Source: Lachnospiraceae bacterium (GTDB taxonomy: Bacteria > Bacillota > Clostridia > Lachnospirales > Lachnospiraceae). Taken from it: a stretch of DNA of 64,000 nucleotides. The notes below the pieces were generated by a model that saw only the letters and a program-made list of their open reading frames with translations, did no database searches and was not told the DNA's origin. Shown here in pieces: positions 53,601 through 61,811 of this stretch (position 1 is the stretch's first letter; each line of letters starts with the position of its first letter). Position numbers and translations under genes: made by a program. The stretch lies in assembly GCA_022791575.1 (NCBI GenBank), contig JAAVZI010000080.1, forward strand, positions 16,467 to 80,466. Direction: 5' to 3'.

Positions 53601-53826
53601 GTACCACTATTTTCCAAGCGTACCATTTATCACGCTTATGATTGGATATGCGGTTTACCGGATTGTAAACGGAAGTGCTAAGCGAAGGCGGGTTGCGTAT
53701 TTCTATGTGGGAGCAGCCATTTTGTTATTTTTACTCTTTTATCCGGTTTTATCGGGTTATCCAATCGAGAAACAATGGGTCTATGATTATTTGAAATGGT
53801 TTGATACATGGGTGCTGGTAACTTAG
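50641..53826 (+). CDS. Fusion of two GT-C membrane glycosyltransferases (N-terminal GT-C, C-terminal PMT-like)
   Basis: This 1061-residue membrane protein has three parts. Residues about 1-440 form a multi-span GT-C unit with an early acidic loop (YFEGCSVDMNLFKAWG) and HERYMFPALV. After a charged linker, about 505-625 is a beta-rich extracytoplasmic segment like a discoidin/F5-8C domain (TLDMGSEPNVKKLAYYLGNY, DRYIRLTSKD). From about 640 onward is a protein mannosyltransferase-like unit with FDEVYHARTAYEF, WTHPPLGKCF and RIATIDVFVTFFI. GT-C enzymes take a sugar from a polyprenyl phosphate outside the membrane. ATG at 50641 follows AGAGAGG. The next two genes supply the likely donor pathway. 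Confidence 0.85.
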   Translation: MHDSIKWRYIVEITFLMLPVYGMIYLKFFRNNGSLSIEEAAEAKKQEWVRLGILLLIGLVVRLYLAYYFEGCSVDMNLFKAWGRQVVDSGVSSVYDSETFIDYPPGYLCVLGIMEKLVRLTGTDSAGIINMIYKLPACLCDLATCYYLYRIARKKIPEWLSLLVVLMYLFNPAVLLNSAVWGQVDGVYTLAVLAMLYYITKKKLPIAYFVCVIGVLMKPQMMFFAPILIWAIIEQVFLEDFNWKKFWVNLCSGIASLVYGLLFMLPFGIDKTISQYTDTLGSYPHATVNACNLWGMLGMNWTDQKEKLLGIPAQTWGSLFLVASVGFVILLCYQRRKDESKYFFAGACLMVMIFTLSVRMHERYMFPALVLLLAAYCVKPIKQLFFAYVGLSAVQFLNVGFVLMILPDYEGYTGSKMPEFVVISILTVLMFIYCMYTAVRWYLGSREDSEARLKEQIERDSAKKEKKKYFEGIMPSKVLGKITQTDVLIIIGITCLYSAFALYNLGETEGNTPNTEYLSEWYSDQGTTVYPTITLDMGSEPNVKKLAYYLGNYQSRKFKVETAESLDGKWINRGELKMESVFRWGEFSLSTDDRYIRLTSKDNAISIFEMVILNEDGDLVTPLNADEYPNLFDENDTYEEYTARNSTYFDEVYHARTAYEFIHGRYSYEWTHPPLGKCFIALGMLIFGVCPFGWRIMGVLFGIAMLPFIYVFMKRMLKESWIAVCVTLLFAFDFMHFTQTRIATIDVFVTFFIIGMYYFMYKYVSMSFYDTPLKKTWIPLGLSGIFMGFGVASKWTGAYAGIGLAVIFFASLFRRYREYVYAKEQGSGSTNGIDHQYVVDHFKKNTIKTILFCLIFFVLIPVIIYVLSYIPFRDGTDDNMIIQLLKNQKAMFDYHANLESTHPYSCTWYNWPTMYRPVWYYSRHVTDTVSEGISAFGNPLVWWVGIPAALYMLYLIWKERDRKAIFLFVAYMAQYLPWCLVSRTTYMYHYFPSVPFITLMIGYAVYRIVNGSAKRRRVAYFYVGAAILLFLLFYPVLSGYPIEKQWVYDYLKWFDTWVLVT

Positions 53827-53875
53827 TCTGGTTGTCAGTTGGCCAATACACTAGACTAGAACAAGAGGTTAATAT

Positions 53876-56362
53876 ATGAACGAAAAACAAAATAGTCTAT
53901 TACACTATTTATATCAAATGAAAAATCATTTTCAGAAAAATGTTAGGCGGTATGTGATACTGATTTCATTTTTATTGCCGGCCCTGACAATTGCAGCTGT
54001 GTATGCCGGGCTTGACTTTTATCCATTTGGAAATAAATCCGTACTAATTATGGATATGTCGGATCAGTATGCAGAGTTCTTTGCTTCCTTAAGATATGCA
54101 TTAAAGGGGGAGGGCTCTTTGCTGTTTTCCTGGTCCCGGTCCATGGGAGGGAATTTTCTGGGGATTTTTGCCTATTATTTAGCAAGTCCCCTATCATTTC
54201 TGACCTTGTTCTTTTCTATTGAAAATCTACCGATTGCGTTGTTTTTATTGATGATTATAAAAACAGGATTGTGTGGGATGACTTTTGCTATTTATCTGGA
54301 ATATGGGTGGAACCAGAATAGAAGAAGATTGTTGACCCTGGTTTTTGCATGCTGTTATGCACTGATGTCTTATGCGGTTGTCTACGGCATGTGTCTGATG
54401 TGGCTGGATGGACTGATTTTTCTTCCGCTGATTCTGCTGGGGATTGAAAAACTATTACAGGGAAAGAAGGGACTTTTGTTTCTTGTTTCCCTTACTGGAA
54501 TTTTTATTTGTAATTATTATACAGCCTATATGGTAGGGATATTTGCCGCTATGTATATGGTATACAGGGCATTTTGTCTATTTTCCAAGGAACATAGGAA
54601 ACAAGTGCTGTCTGTCTTTTTCAGATTTGCAGGAAATACTATATTGGCATTTGGGATATCTGCGCCCTTGATTCTTCCAGTGGCAAAAGACTTAACACTT
54701 GGAAAGCTGGGCATGAAATGGTATGTGCCGGATCAGACTTACTGGTTTGAGTTATGGTATTTAGTAAGGAAGTTTTTTGGCGGAACCTATGACAGTATTA
54801 CGAATACGGGAACGCCGTCTATATTCTGTGGCACCTTTATTGTTGTGCTTGTTGTTTTATTTTTCTTTATGCGTAAAATCGGCTGGAAGGAAAAAGTGGG
54901 GACAGCACTTATATTTGGTATCTTTATTGCAAGCTTCTGGATCGTAGAATTGGATAAAGTATGGCATGGATTTCAGTATCCGAACTGGTTTCCATTCCGC
55001 TATGCGTTTCTTTTCAGCAGTTTTATGCTGATTACAGCTTATCATACTGCTATGCGTTTTGAATTTTCACAAAAGACCAGAAGGAAACTGGCCGGGCCGG
55101 CTGCGGTATATGTCGTTTGTATCTTGTTAGTATTCCAGTATGCGGAATTGTATTATAACGCAGAAACCAATATAACCGGACTGGATGCTCAGTTTCAATA
55201 TAAGAAGATGTCAGATTATCAGTCATTTATGAACAGATATCAAAAGTTGGTAGATGAGGTAAAAAAGGATGACGATGGGTTTTATCGTATGGAGAAAGAT
55301 GCAGAATTTTCCAAAAATGATGCCATGGCACTGGGCTATCATGGAATGACTCATTATTCATCTGCTTTTCATGTAGGTGTCAATGAAATAACCAAAGGAC
55401 TGGGATTGGCACAGTATTATATCTGGAATTCCGGATATGGTTCTACGATTCTGACGGACAGTATTTTTAATGTAAAATATCGTATGATGAAAGGAACTCT
55501 GCCGGATACGTATCAAAAGCTCAAGGAAGAAGACGGGGTTAGCGTCTATAAGAATACGAAAGTGCTTCCGATTGCCTTTGCTTCTGGAAAAGTAGATACG
55601 ATAGAGTTTTCAATGAATAATTTTGCGAATCAGAACCAATTGTTTAACAAACTTGCACAGACAGAAGATGTGAAGTATTTTCAAAGTCTGGAGTATGAGC
55701 AGCAGGCAAGTACGGGATGGGGCTGGAAATACTTGCTGACAGCAGAGGATTCGAATCCGCTTTATCTGCGTATATATGGGAATAACGGTTCGGCAAAAAT
55801 ATATGCAGATTCAAAGTATATGGGCAGTCATTTTTCTAATGAGACCAATTGTAATTTGTATGTTGGTCAGTATGAAAAAGGGGAGAAAGTAGATATTTCC
55901 TGTGAGACTACAAATGTAACCAAATCAAGCGAATTTCTTTATAAAATGGACCTGGAAGCTTTTAACAAAGCCTATCAGCATTTAGCGGAAGGCGGACTGC
56001 AGGTGACCCGTCATAAGGGCAGTACGATAGAGGGAACAATTAAAACAGGCAGTGATCAGATGATTTTTACATCGATTCCTTATGATGAAGGATTTACTGT
56101 TAAAATTGACGGCGAAGAGGTGAAGACTTCTGCTCTAAAAATAAAGAAAGATGGTGAAGTGCTGGATACATTTCTGATTGTGCCTCAAATAGGAGAAGGA
56201 GAACACCAGTTTTGTATTTCTTATATGCCGCCCGGATTTCTTATAGGGGTTTGTCTGTCAGTTTTGTCCGTATTAGCGGCTGTGGCTTATTATCGGAGCC
56301 AGTGGCTGTTGGAACGGTTGCGGAATAAGGTACAAAAGCAGATTGGGGATTCAAAGGAATGA
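53876..56362 (+). CDS. YfhO family membrane protein
   Basis: This 828-residue protein has about 13 membrane segments in its first half and a large extracytoplasmic domain. Family features are the acidic loop LIMDMSDQYAEFFASLRYAL and SRSMGGNFLGIFAYYL. YfhO proteins transfer sugars from undecaprenyl phosphate to wall polymers such as lipoteichoic acid, together with a CsbB-type GT2. Here the GT2 gene overlaps its end by 4 bp. The C-terminus has one further membrane span and a basic tail. Confidence 0.88.
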   Translation: MNEKQNSLLHYLYQMKNHFQKNVRRYVILISFLLPALTIAAVYAGLDFYPFGNKSVLIMDMSDQYAEFFASLRYALKGEGSLLFSWSRSMGGNFLGIFAYYLASPLSFLTLFFSIENLPIALFLLMIIKTGLCGMTFAIYLEYGWNQNRRRLLTLVFACCYALMSYAVVYGMCLMWLDGLIFLPLILLGIEKLLQGKKGLLFLVSLTGIFICNYYTAYMVGIFAAMYMVYRAFCLFSKEHRKQVLSVFFRFAGNTILAFGISAPLILPVAKDLTLGKLGMKWYVPDQTYWFELWYLVRKFFGGTYDSITNTGTPSIFCGTFIVVLVVLFFFMRKIGWKEKVGTALIFGIFIASFWIVELDKVWHGFQYPNWFPFRYAFLFSSFMLITAYHTAMRFEFSQKTRRKLAGPAAVYVVCILLVFQYAELYYNAETNITGLDAQFQYKKMSDYQSFMNRYQKLVDEVKKDDDGFYRMEKDAEFSKNDAMALGYHGMTHYSSAFHVGVNEITKGLGLAQYYIWNSGYGSTILTDSIFNVKYRMMKGTLPDTYQKLKEEDGVSVYKNTKVLPIAFASGKVDTIEFSMNNFANQNQLFNKLAQTEDVKYFQSLEYEQQASTGWGWKYLLTAEDSNPLYLRIYGNNGSAKIYADSKYMGSHFSNETNCNLYVGQYEKGEKVDISCETTNVTKSSEFLYKMDLEAFNKAYQHLAEGGLQVTRHKGSTIEGTIKTGSDQMIFTSIPYDEGFTVKIDGEEVKTSALKIKKDGEVLDTFLIVPQIGEGEHQFCISYMPPGFLIGVCLSVLSVLAAVAYYRSQWLLERLRNKVQKQIGDSKE

Positions 56363-57306
56363 AAGAAATAGATATTATTGTACCATGTTATAATGAAGAA
56401 GAAGGAATTGAATATTTTTATCAGACGGTAAAACAGTTGGTATCTGAAATAAAAAATTATGCATTTACCTTTATTTTTGTAAATGATGGAAGTGTAGATG
56501 GGACTTTGTGTAAGCTCCGCAGTCTTGCAGGTAAAGATTCTGCTGTAAAATATCTGTCCTTCTCCAGAAATTTTGGAAAGGAAGCAGCGATGTATGCAGG
56601 GCTTGAATATTCTTCCGGCGACTATGCAGTGATTATGGATGCAGATCTGCAGGATGATCCATTACTTCTAACAGAAATGACGAAAGCAATGGAAGAAGGA
56701 TACGATTGCTGCGCGACACGCAGAATGGATCGCAAGGGAGAACCACGTATCCGTAGCTGGTTTGCCAGAAGGTTTTACCGGCTGATGAACCGGTTTACGG
56801 ATGTGGAGCTAATTGATGGTGCCAGGGATTACCGTATGATGACCAGACAGATGGTTCAGGCCATTCTAAAAGTCCGGGAAAGAGAGCGTTTTTCCAAAGG
56901 GATATTCGGCTGGGTAGGTTTTCGCTATAAATGGCTGGAATATACCAATCGGGAGAGAGTATATGGAACGACGAAATGGTCGTTTTGGAGTCTGTTTCGC
57001 TATGCGGTTGGAGGGATTGTGGCATTTTCTACAATGCCTCTTAAACTATTTATGGCATTGGGCGGAGGAATCTCGGTCTGTGCGCTGCTGTTTATGATGT
57101 ATAAAATTATTAAGACGCTTGTGCTGGGAGTCGATGTTCCCGGATACGCGTCAATTGTTGTATTGATTACATTTTTGGGCGGAATGAATCTATTTGCGAC
57201 TGGTATGGTCGGATTGTATCTTGGTAACGTATACAGTGAAGTCAAAAAACGCCCGATTTATATTTTACGAGAGAGTAATTTTGACGAAAGGAAGGAGAAA
57301 CAGTAA
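56359..57306 (+). CDS. Polyprenyl-phosphate glycosyltransferase (GT2, CsbB/GtrB-like)
   Basis: This 315-residue enzyme has a GT-A domain (IDIIVPCYNEEEGIEYFYQT, FVNDGSVDGT, then MDADLQDDP as the metal site) followed by two membrane helices (about 230-290). Such enzymes load a sugar from a UDP or GDP donor onto undecaprenyl phosphate. It overlaps yfhO by 4 bp and lies in the same unit as the fused GT-C gene, giving donor synthesis plus transferases. The sugar is not evident. Confidence 0.9.
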   Translation: MKEIDIIVPCYNEEEGIEYFYQTVKQLVSEIKNYAFTFIFVNDGSVDGTLCKLRSLAGKDSAVKYLSFSRNFGKEAAMYAGLEYSSGDYAVIMDADLQDDPLLLTEMTKAMEEGYDCCATRRMDRKGEPRIRSWFARRFYRLMNRFTDVELIDGARDYRMMTRQMVQAILKVRERERFSKGIFGWVGFRYKWLEYTNRERVYGTTKWSFWSLFRYAVGGIVAFSTMPLKLFMALGGGISVCALLFMMYKIIKTLVLGVDVPGYASIVVLITFLGGMNLFATGMVGLYLGNVYSEVKKRPIYILRESNFDERKEKQ

Positions 57307-58100
57307 TGGCAAAAATTGGATTTGTTGGAATGGGAAATATGGGTTATGCCATGTTAAAAGGTGTATTAAAAGAGAATGCGCCGTCTGAAATTATTTTTTC
57401 TGATGTAAATGAAGAGCGTTCGCGCAAGGTACAGCAGGAAACTGGCGTTCATTATGCAGAATCTAATGCAGAGTGTGTGAATAATGCTAGATACATCATT
57501 CTGGCAGTAAAACCGCAGTTTTATGATCAGGTATTAAAAAGCATTCAATATACGGTTACCCAGGAGCATGTAGTGATTTCTATTGCCCCTGGTATTACGA
57601 TAGAAAAGGTACAAGAGAAGCTGGGACATGATATTCGAATTGTGCGTGCAATGCCGAATACACCGGCACTTCTTGGTGAAGGAATGACTGGAATTAGTTA
57701 TGACAGCAGTGATTTCAGGTTGGAAGAAAAAGAAATGATTCATAAAATCTTTTCGTCCTTCGGAAAGTACCAGAAGGTAGATGAGAAGCTGATGAATGCG
57801 GTTGTTTGTGTCAGCGGAAGCTCACCGGCTTATGTATATATGTTTATTGAGGCTTTGGCAGACAGCGCTGTAAAATACGGGATACCAAGAGAGCAGGCCT
57901 ATGAATTTGCTGCTCAGGCAGTAAAAGGATCAGCAGAAATGGTATTAAAGACCAAAGAGCATCCGGCAGTTTTAAAGGATCAGGTATGTTCGCCGGGAGG
58001 TACGACCATTGCTGGAGTAGCAGCGTTAGAAGAACATGGATTTAGAAATTCAATCATTAAGGCAGCGGATGCCTGCCATAGAGCAGCATCTTTATTTTAG
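57306..58100 (+). CDS. proC: Pyrroline-5-carboxylate reductase
   Basis: This 264-residue enzyme makes the last step of proline synthesis. It has a Rossmann start (KIGFVGMGNMGYAML), RIVRAMPNTPALLGEGM and the C-terminal substrate loop QVCSPGGTTIAGVAALEEHG. The ATG overlaps the GT2 stop by 1 bp, so it is translationally coupled, although no functional link is obvious. The Nudix gene follows after 11 bp. Confidence 0.95.
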   Translation: MAKIGFVGMGNMGYAMLKGVLKENAPSEIIFSDVNEERSRKVQQETGVHYAESNAECVNNARYIILAVKPQFYDQVLKSIQYTVTQEHVVISIAPGITIEKVQEKLGHDIRIVRAMPNTPALLGEGMTGISYDSSDFRLEEKEMIHKIFSSFGKYQKVDEKLMNAVVCVSGSSPAYVYMFIEALADSAVKYGIPREQAYEFAAQAVKGSAEMVLKTKEHPAVLKDQVCSPGGTTIAGVAALEEHGFRNSIIKAADACHRAASLF

Positions 58101-58111
58101 GAGGATCAATC

Positions 58112-58651
58112 ATGGCAGACAAAGTGGAAAGAGTAGATCGGAAGCTTGTATATCAGGGACATATTTTTGACGTATATACCGATTATGTCAAAGTGCATGA
58201 GGATAGAATTGCAGAATGGGATTTTATTAAACATAAGGGGGCGGCAGCTGCAGTTGCTGTATTAGATGACGGCAGGCTTTTGATGGTAAAACAATACCGC
58301 AACGCATTGGATCGGTATACCATTGAGATTCCCGCAGGTGCCAGAGACAGTGAAGAGGAACCGACAGAGATCTGTGCTGCAAGGGAATTAGAGGAGGAAA
58401 CCGGTTACCGGTCGGAACATTTGGAGTTTTTAATTAGGCTTCGCACGACCGTTGCCTTTTGTGATGAATTGATTGATGTATATGTTGCGAAAGACCTGAT
58501 TCCTTCCAAACAGCATTTGGATGAAGATGAATCCATTGACTTAGAGGCGTTCACCGTAGAAGAGCTGTGTGAAAAGATTTATCAAGGAGAGATCCAGGAC
58601 AGCAAGACCGTAGCATCCATACTTGCCTATAAAGATAAATATCTGAAATAA
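58112..58651 (+). CDS. Nudix hydrolase, ADP-ribose pyrophosphatase-like
   Basis: This 179-residue protein has the Nudix segment AGARDSEEEPTEICAARELE followed by EETGY. Compared with the usual box it has one extra residue before REL, which is tolerable in this group. The rest (AVAVLDDGRLLMVKQYR, FCDELIDVYVAKDL) fits ADP-ribose pyrophosphatases of the NudF type, also found near spoIIM and xerD in Bacillus. GGAGG precedes the ATG. Confidence 0.9.
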   Translation: MADKVERVDRKLVYQGHIFDVYTDYVKVHEDRIAEWDFIKHKGAAAAVAVLDDGRLLMVKQYRNALDRYTIEIPAGARDSEEEPTEICAARELEEETGYRSEHLEFLIRLRTTVAFCDELIDVYVAKDLIPSKQHLDEDESIDLEAFTVEELCEKIYQGEIQDSKTVASILAYKDKYLK

Positions 58652-58715
58652 GGGCTTTGGGACATTAAAATCATTCTTCCTGCATATAATGATCTAAGGA
58701 TGGAGGAATGAATGG

Positions 58716-59339
58716 ATGAAGAAAAATATGATGCTGCCCGAAGCCGGCTTGTTAAGATATAGAAAACAGATATTCCTGCTGGCAGGTGGAGGATTTTTCT
58801 TGGGGATACTGGCAGCAAATACATTTGGGAAAAAAGCCATTATGGAGCTGGGGATTTTCGGAGATTATTTTTTCATGCAGATGCAGAATGTTAAAATCGA
58901 TAGTAATGCAATGTTTTGGTATGTGTTTGAAAAGAGAATGCTTTTTATCCTGGCCGTTATGCTGTTTAGTGTGACAAGTCTAGGCATTGCGGCCGCATAT
59001 ATGTTGTCTGCCTGGGTAGGAATCAGTGCCGGCTTGCTGCTATCTGCCGCTGCTATGCAGCAGGGGATGCAGGGGATTGCCCTTTGCATGGCAGGTTTGC
59101 TCCCCCATTATTTGTTCTATATCCCAGCTGGTGTACTCCTGCTTGTGAAGGCATGTCAGCTGTCAGGCCGGCTGCATGGTAGGGAACAGATGTATCAGAA
59201 CCATATTCGAAAAGAGCTGACAGCGTTTCTTTTGGTATCTCTTGGGGTTTTCTGTATTTTTTTCCTTGGAGTGCTGTTGGAAAGCCTGTTAAATCCGGTT
59301 TTTCTGCAGAAAATTTATAAATTTTTTAACAATATGTAG
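58716..59339 (+). CDS. spoIIM: Stage II sporulation protein M-like
   Basis: This 207-residue membrane protein belongs to the SpoIIM family (five predicted spans; GIAAAYMLSAWVGISAGLLL, then LLPHYLFYIPAGVLLLVK). In Bacillus SpoIIM works with SpoIID and SpoIIP during engulfment. The neighbourhood (nudF-like before, xerD-like after) matches the Bacillus region. GGAGG lies about 9 bp before the ATG. A sigma-E-like promoter was looked for but not secured. Confidence 0.88.
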   Translation: MKKNMMLPEAGLLRYRKQIFLLAGGGFFLGILAANTFGKKAIMELGIFGDYFFMQMQNVKIDSNAMFWYVFEKRMLFILAVMLFSVTSLGIAAAYMLSAWVGISAGLLLSAAAMQQGMQGIALCMAGLLPHYLFYIPAGVLLLVKACQLSGRLHGREQMYQNHIRKELTAFLLVSLGVFCIFFLGVLLESLLNPVFLQKIYKFFNNM

Positions 59340-59513
59340 TAGAGTGGGGGATTAAGGGTTCAATATTTAGTGATTTATAGGGAAATGTGGGGGAATTCAT
59401 AAAAAAATGGATTGATTTTCTCAGAAATAGCAGGTATAATATATCTTACTGGACACCGTCCGCCGATAATGAGAAGCAGAGTGGACATTAGAAAACCAAT
59501 GAGGATTATGTTT

Positions 59514-60236
59514 ATGGAACATGAATTGGAGACGTTTCTTGCATATATGCAGGAGACCAGGAAGATAAGTGAAAATACAAGGGTTTCTTATAAAAGAGAT
59601 ATCAATAAGCTGCTGCAGTTTTTGGCGGAAAAAGGTATTGAGAGTCTGGAAGATGTTACGATTACCCACCTGGAATCATTTGTGCTGTATTTAGAGCAGG
59701 AGGGATTCGCGGCGGCAAGCGTTTCCAGAATGATTGCCAGCCTGAAGGCTTTTTTCAGATACTTGGCTAAAAACGGGCTTACTGGTGATTATGCGGAAGC
59801 TTTAAAAGCCCCCAAGGTAGAGAAAAAGAAAAAAGAGCAGTTAAGTGCGGATGAATTATTCCGTCTGTTAGACCAGCCTTCTAAGGATACTGGTAAAGGA
59901 ATCCGGGACCGGGCTATGATGGAACTGTTATACGCAACTGGAATCCGGGTATCCGATCTGATTGCGCTTCAGGTATCCGATTTGAATCTGAAACTGGGCT
60001 GTGTAACCTGCAGGCAGCAGACGATATCCTTTGGCCGTGAGACACAGATGGCACTTGCCCGGTATCTGTCGGCTGCAAGACATTCTTTTATTAAAGGAAT
60101 GGATTCCGAATTGCTGTTTTTGAATTGTTCCGGCGGTACGATGAGTCGTCAGGGTTTTTGGAAGCTGATGAAAGGTTATGCAAAAGCAGCAGGGATTCAG
60201 ACTGATATTACTACCAATATGATTCGAAAAACATAA
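59514..60236 (+). CDS. Truncated XerD-like tyrosine recombinase, probably inactive
   Basis: This 240-residue protein has a normal SAM-like N-terminal core domain (LETFLAYMQETRKISENTRV) and the first catalytic arginine region ATGIRVSDLIALQVSDL. The conserved GKG...K.R.VP beta-hairpin with the catalytic lysine is replaced by TCRQQTISFGRE. The box II start reads ITTNMIRKT instead of ITPHTLRHT, and the frame stops there, so His/Trp and the nucleophilic tyrosine are missing. A strong hairpin follows at once, so no lost continuation is visible downstream. Position after spoIIM suggests it descends from the ancestral xerD. The start at 59514 follows GAGG at 9 bp. It may be decayed or a DNA-binding remnant. 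Confidence 0.75.
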   Translation: MEHELETFLAYMQETRKISENTRVSYKRDINKLLQFLAEKGIESLEDVTITHLESFVLYLEQEGFAAASVSRMIASLKAFFRYLAKNGLTGDYAEALKAPKVEKKKKEQLSADELFRLLDQPSKDTGKGIRDRAMMELLYATGIRVSDLIALQVSDLNLKLGCVTCRQQTISFGRETQMALARYLSAARHSFIKGMDSELLFLNCSGGTMSRQGFWKLMKGYAKAAGIQTDITTNMIRKT

Positions 60237-60264
60237 GGCTGCCAAACAAATGTTTGGCAGCCTT
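60235..60264 (+). terminator. Hairpin overlapping the end of the xerD-like gene
   Basis: A 14-bp perfect stem AAGGCTGCCAAACA (60235-60248 with 60251-60264) begins within the stop codon. Only a short T-containing tail follows, so termination strength is uncertain. Confidence 0.55.
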
Positions 60265-60299
60265 GCTTGTGAAGATGCGGCCAGAGCCGGGAGGAAGCT

Positions 60300-60839
60300 A
60301 TGGAAGAAAAGGACGTAAAAGGATATATTGTAGATGGCTATCTGTTTGCGGATCAAAAAGAGGCGCAGACAGCACAAAAGGAACTGCAGGGAATTCGTTA
60401 TCTGCAGAGGAATAATAATTTAAAAGACGCGAAAGTTATGCTGCAGATTTATCAAAAACTTTTATCGCAGGGCATGTTTCATACACCGGTGGGATTGAAT
60501 TATCTAAAGCAGCTGCAGGATGCATTACGTGCGAAAGGAATTACAGAAGATATTCCGCCTATTCCTGCAGCTGGCAGTACCAATGAGAAAACCCTGGCCA
60601 ATATGAAGAATACTATGACAGAATTAAATGATGTAGGAGGCCGTTACCGCAGACGATACCGGATTGCTCTTGCTGTTATGGCGATTATGGCTGCTGGTCT
60701 GGTTTTTGTCACGATCGTTGCAGCAACTACGAATCAGCCCCATATTTTGAATTACGAAGAAAAAATTATAGATAAATACGAACAATGGGAGCAGGAACTA
60801 GAGACTAGGGAACAGCGGCTTAAGGAAAAGAGCCAATGA
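60300..60839 (+). CDS. Hypothetical single-span membrane protein
   Basis: This 179-residue protein is unrecognised. The N-terminal 105 residues are helical and Gln/Lys-rich (ADQKEAQTAQKELQGIRYLQ). A basic stretch (RYRRRYR) precedes one membrane helix (about 121-143), and the end is a Glu-rich coiled-coil-like tail (EQWEQELETREQRLKEKSQ). Topology suggests a cytoplasmic N-terminus. GGGAGG lies about 7 bp before the ATG. It sits between the xerD-like gene and the response regulator. Confidence 0.75.
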   Translation: MEEKDVKGYIVDGYLFADQKEAQTAQKELQGIRYLQRNNNLKDAKVMLQIYQKLLSQGMFHTPVGLNYLKQLQDALRAKGITEDIPPIPAAGSTNEKTLANMKNTMTELNDVGGRYRRRYRIALAVMAIMAAGLVFVTIVAATTNQPHILNYEEKIIDKYEQWEQELETREQRLKEKSQ

Positions 60840-60875
60840 AAATCTTAGCTGTTTCACATAATCAACATAAATTTC

Positions 60876-60884
60876 TGTTATAAT
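60876..60884 (+). promoter_or_regulatory. Extended -10 promoter of the response regulator gene
   Basis: TGTTATAAT (60876-60884) is an extended -10 element about 44 bp before the start codon. No good -35 box is seen. Confidence 0.45.
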
Positions 60885-60927
60885 ATAAAAAAGCAGGGGA
60901 GGCAATAATCGGAAAGGTGTGTAAGGA

Positions 60928-61605
60928 ATGGAGAAGGTTAAAGTTCTGGTTGTCGATGACGAAAGCCGTATGCGCAAACTGGTGAAAGACTTTCTGGTAA
61001 AGAAGGATTTTATAGTAATAGAAGCTGGGGATGGCATGGAGGCATTGGATATCTTTTATGCCAATAAGGATATATCGCTGATTATTCTGGATGTTATGAT
61101 GCCCAGAATGGATGGATGGCAGGTGTGCCGTGAGATTCGTAATTTTTCAGATATCCCGATTATTATGCTGACGGCTAAAGGGGATGAACGAAGTGAGCTG
61201 AATGGTTTTGAAATTGGTGTGGACGAATACATTTCCAAGCCGTTTAGTCCTAAGATCCTTGTGGCAAGAGTAGAGGCTCTTCTGCGCAGAACGAATTCTC
61301 TGAATCAGGATCAGGTATTAGATATCGGCGGTATTGAGATTAATAAGGCTGCACATATCGTAACCATTGGGGAACAGAACATAGAATTAAGCTATAAGGA
61401 GTTTGAACTTTTGGTTTACTTCGTTGAAAATGCAGGGATTGCCCTTTCCAGAGAAAAAATTTTGAATAATGTGTGGAACTATGATTATTTTGGGGATGCC
61501 AGAACCATTGATACACATGTTAAAAAATTAAGGAGCAAGCTTGGGGAGAAAGGCACTTATATTAAGACCATCTGGGGAATGGGGTATAAATTCGAGGTAG
61601 AATGA
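60928..61605 (+). CDS. OmpR/PhoB-family response regulator
   Basis: This 225-residue two-component regulator has a receiver domain with the acidic pair DDESRM, phospho-acceptor Asp in LIILDVMMPRMDG, Thr in MLTAKGDE and Lys in ISKPFSP. The C-terminal winged-helix domain (ELSYKEFELLVYFVENAGIA, then DARTIDTHVKKLRSKLG) binds DNA. No histidine kinase gene is adjacent, so it is an orphan in this window. A terminator follows. Confidence 0.93.
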   Translation: MEKVKVLVVDDESRMRKLVKDFLVKKDFIVIEAGDGMEALDIFYANKDISLIILDVMMPRMDGWQVCREIRNFSDIPIIMLTAKGDERSELNGFEIGVDEYISKPFSPKILVARVEALLRRTNSLNQDQVLDIGGIEINKAAHIVTIGEQNIELSYKEFELLVYFVENAGIALSREKILNNVWNYDYFGDARTIDTHVKKLRSKLGEKGTYIKTIWGMGYKFEVE

Positions 61606-61622
61606 CAGAAAAAGTTTAACAG

Positions 61623-61661
61623 CAGGCATGAATTTCATCATAAGTTCATGTCTGTATTTTT
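61623..61661 (+). terminator. Terminator of the response regulator gene
   Basis: A 13-bp stem with wobble pairs (61623-61635 with 61642-61654) is followed by TTTTTATT. Confidence 0.65.
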
Positions 61662-61698
61662 ATTCCGCCTGTATTCTGGATTAAAACAGAAAACAATA

Positions 61699-61727
61699 TT
61701 GACGATGCTATGAAATTTTGTTATAAT
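61699..61727 (+). promoter_or_regulatory. Promoter of the tandem-HD protein gene
   Basis: TTGACG (61699-61704), a 17-bp spacer and TATAAT (61722-61727) lie about 85 bp before the start. Confidence 0.7.
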
Positions 61728-61811
61728 TATATAAATTATTTTTGAAGGTTATTAGATTTCATTTAGTTAAAAATAGTTGTGAAAGTCACGAAAGGTATAG
61801 GTAGCGATACT

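Noticed and set aside
58655..58690. Sigma-E-type promoter before spoIIM (CATATAAT at 58683-58690)
   Set aside because: The -10-like box is suggestive, but no convincing -35 element at the right spacing was found.
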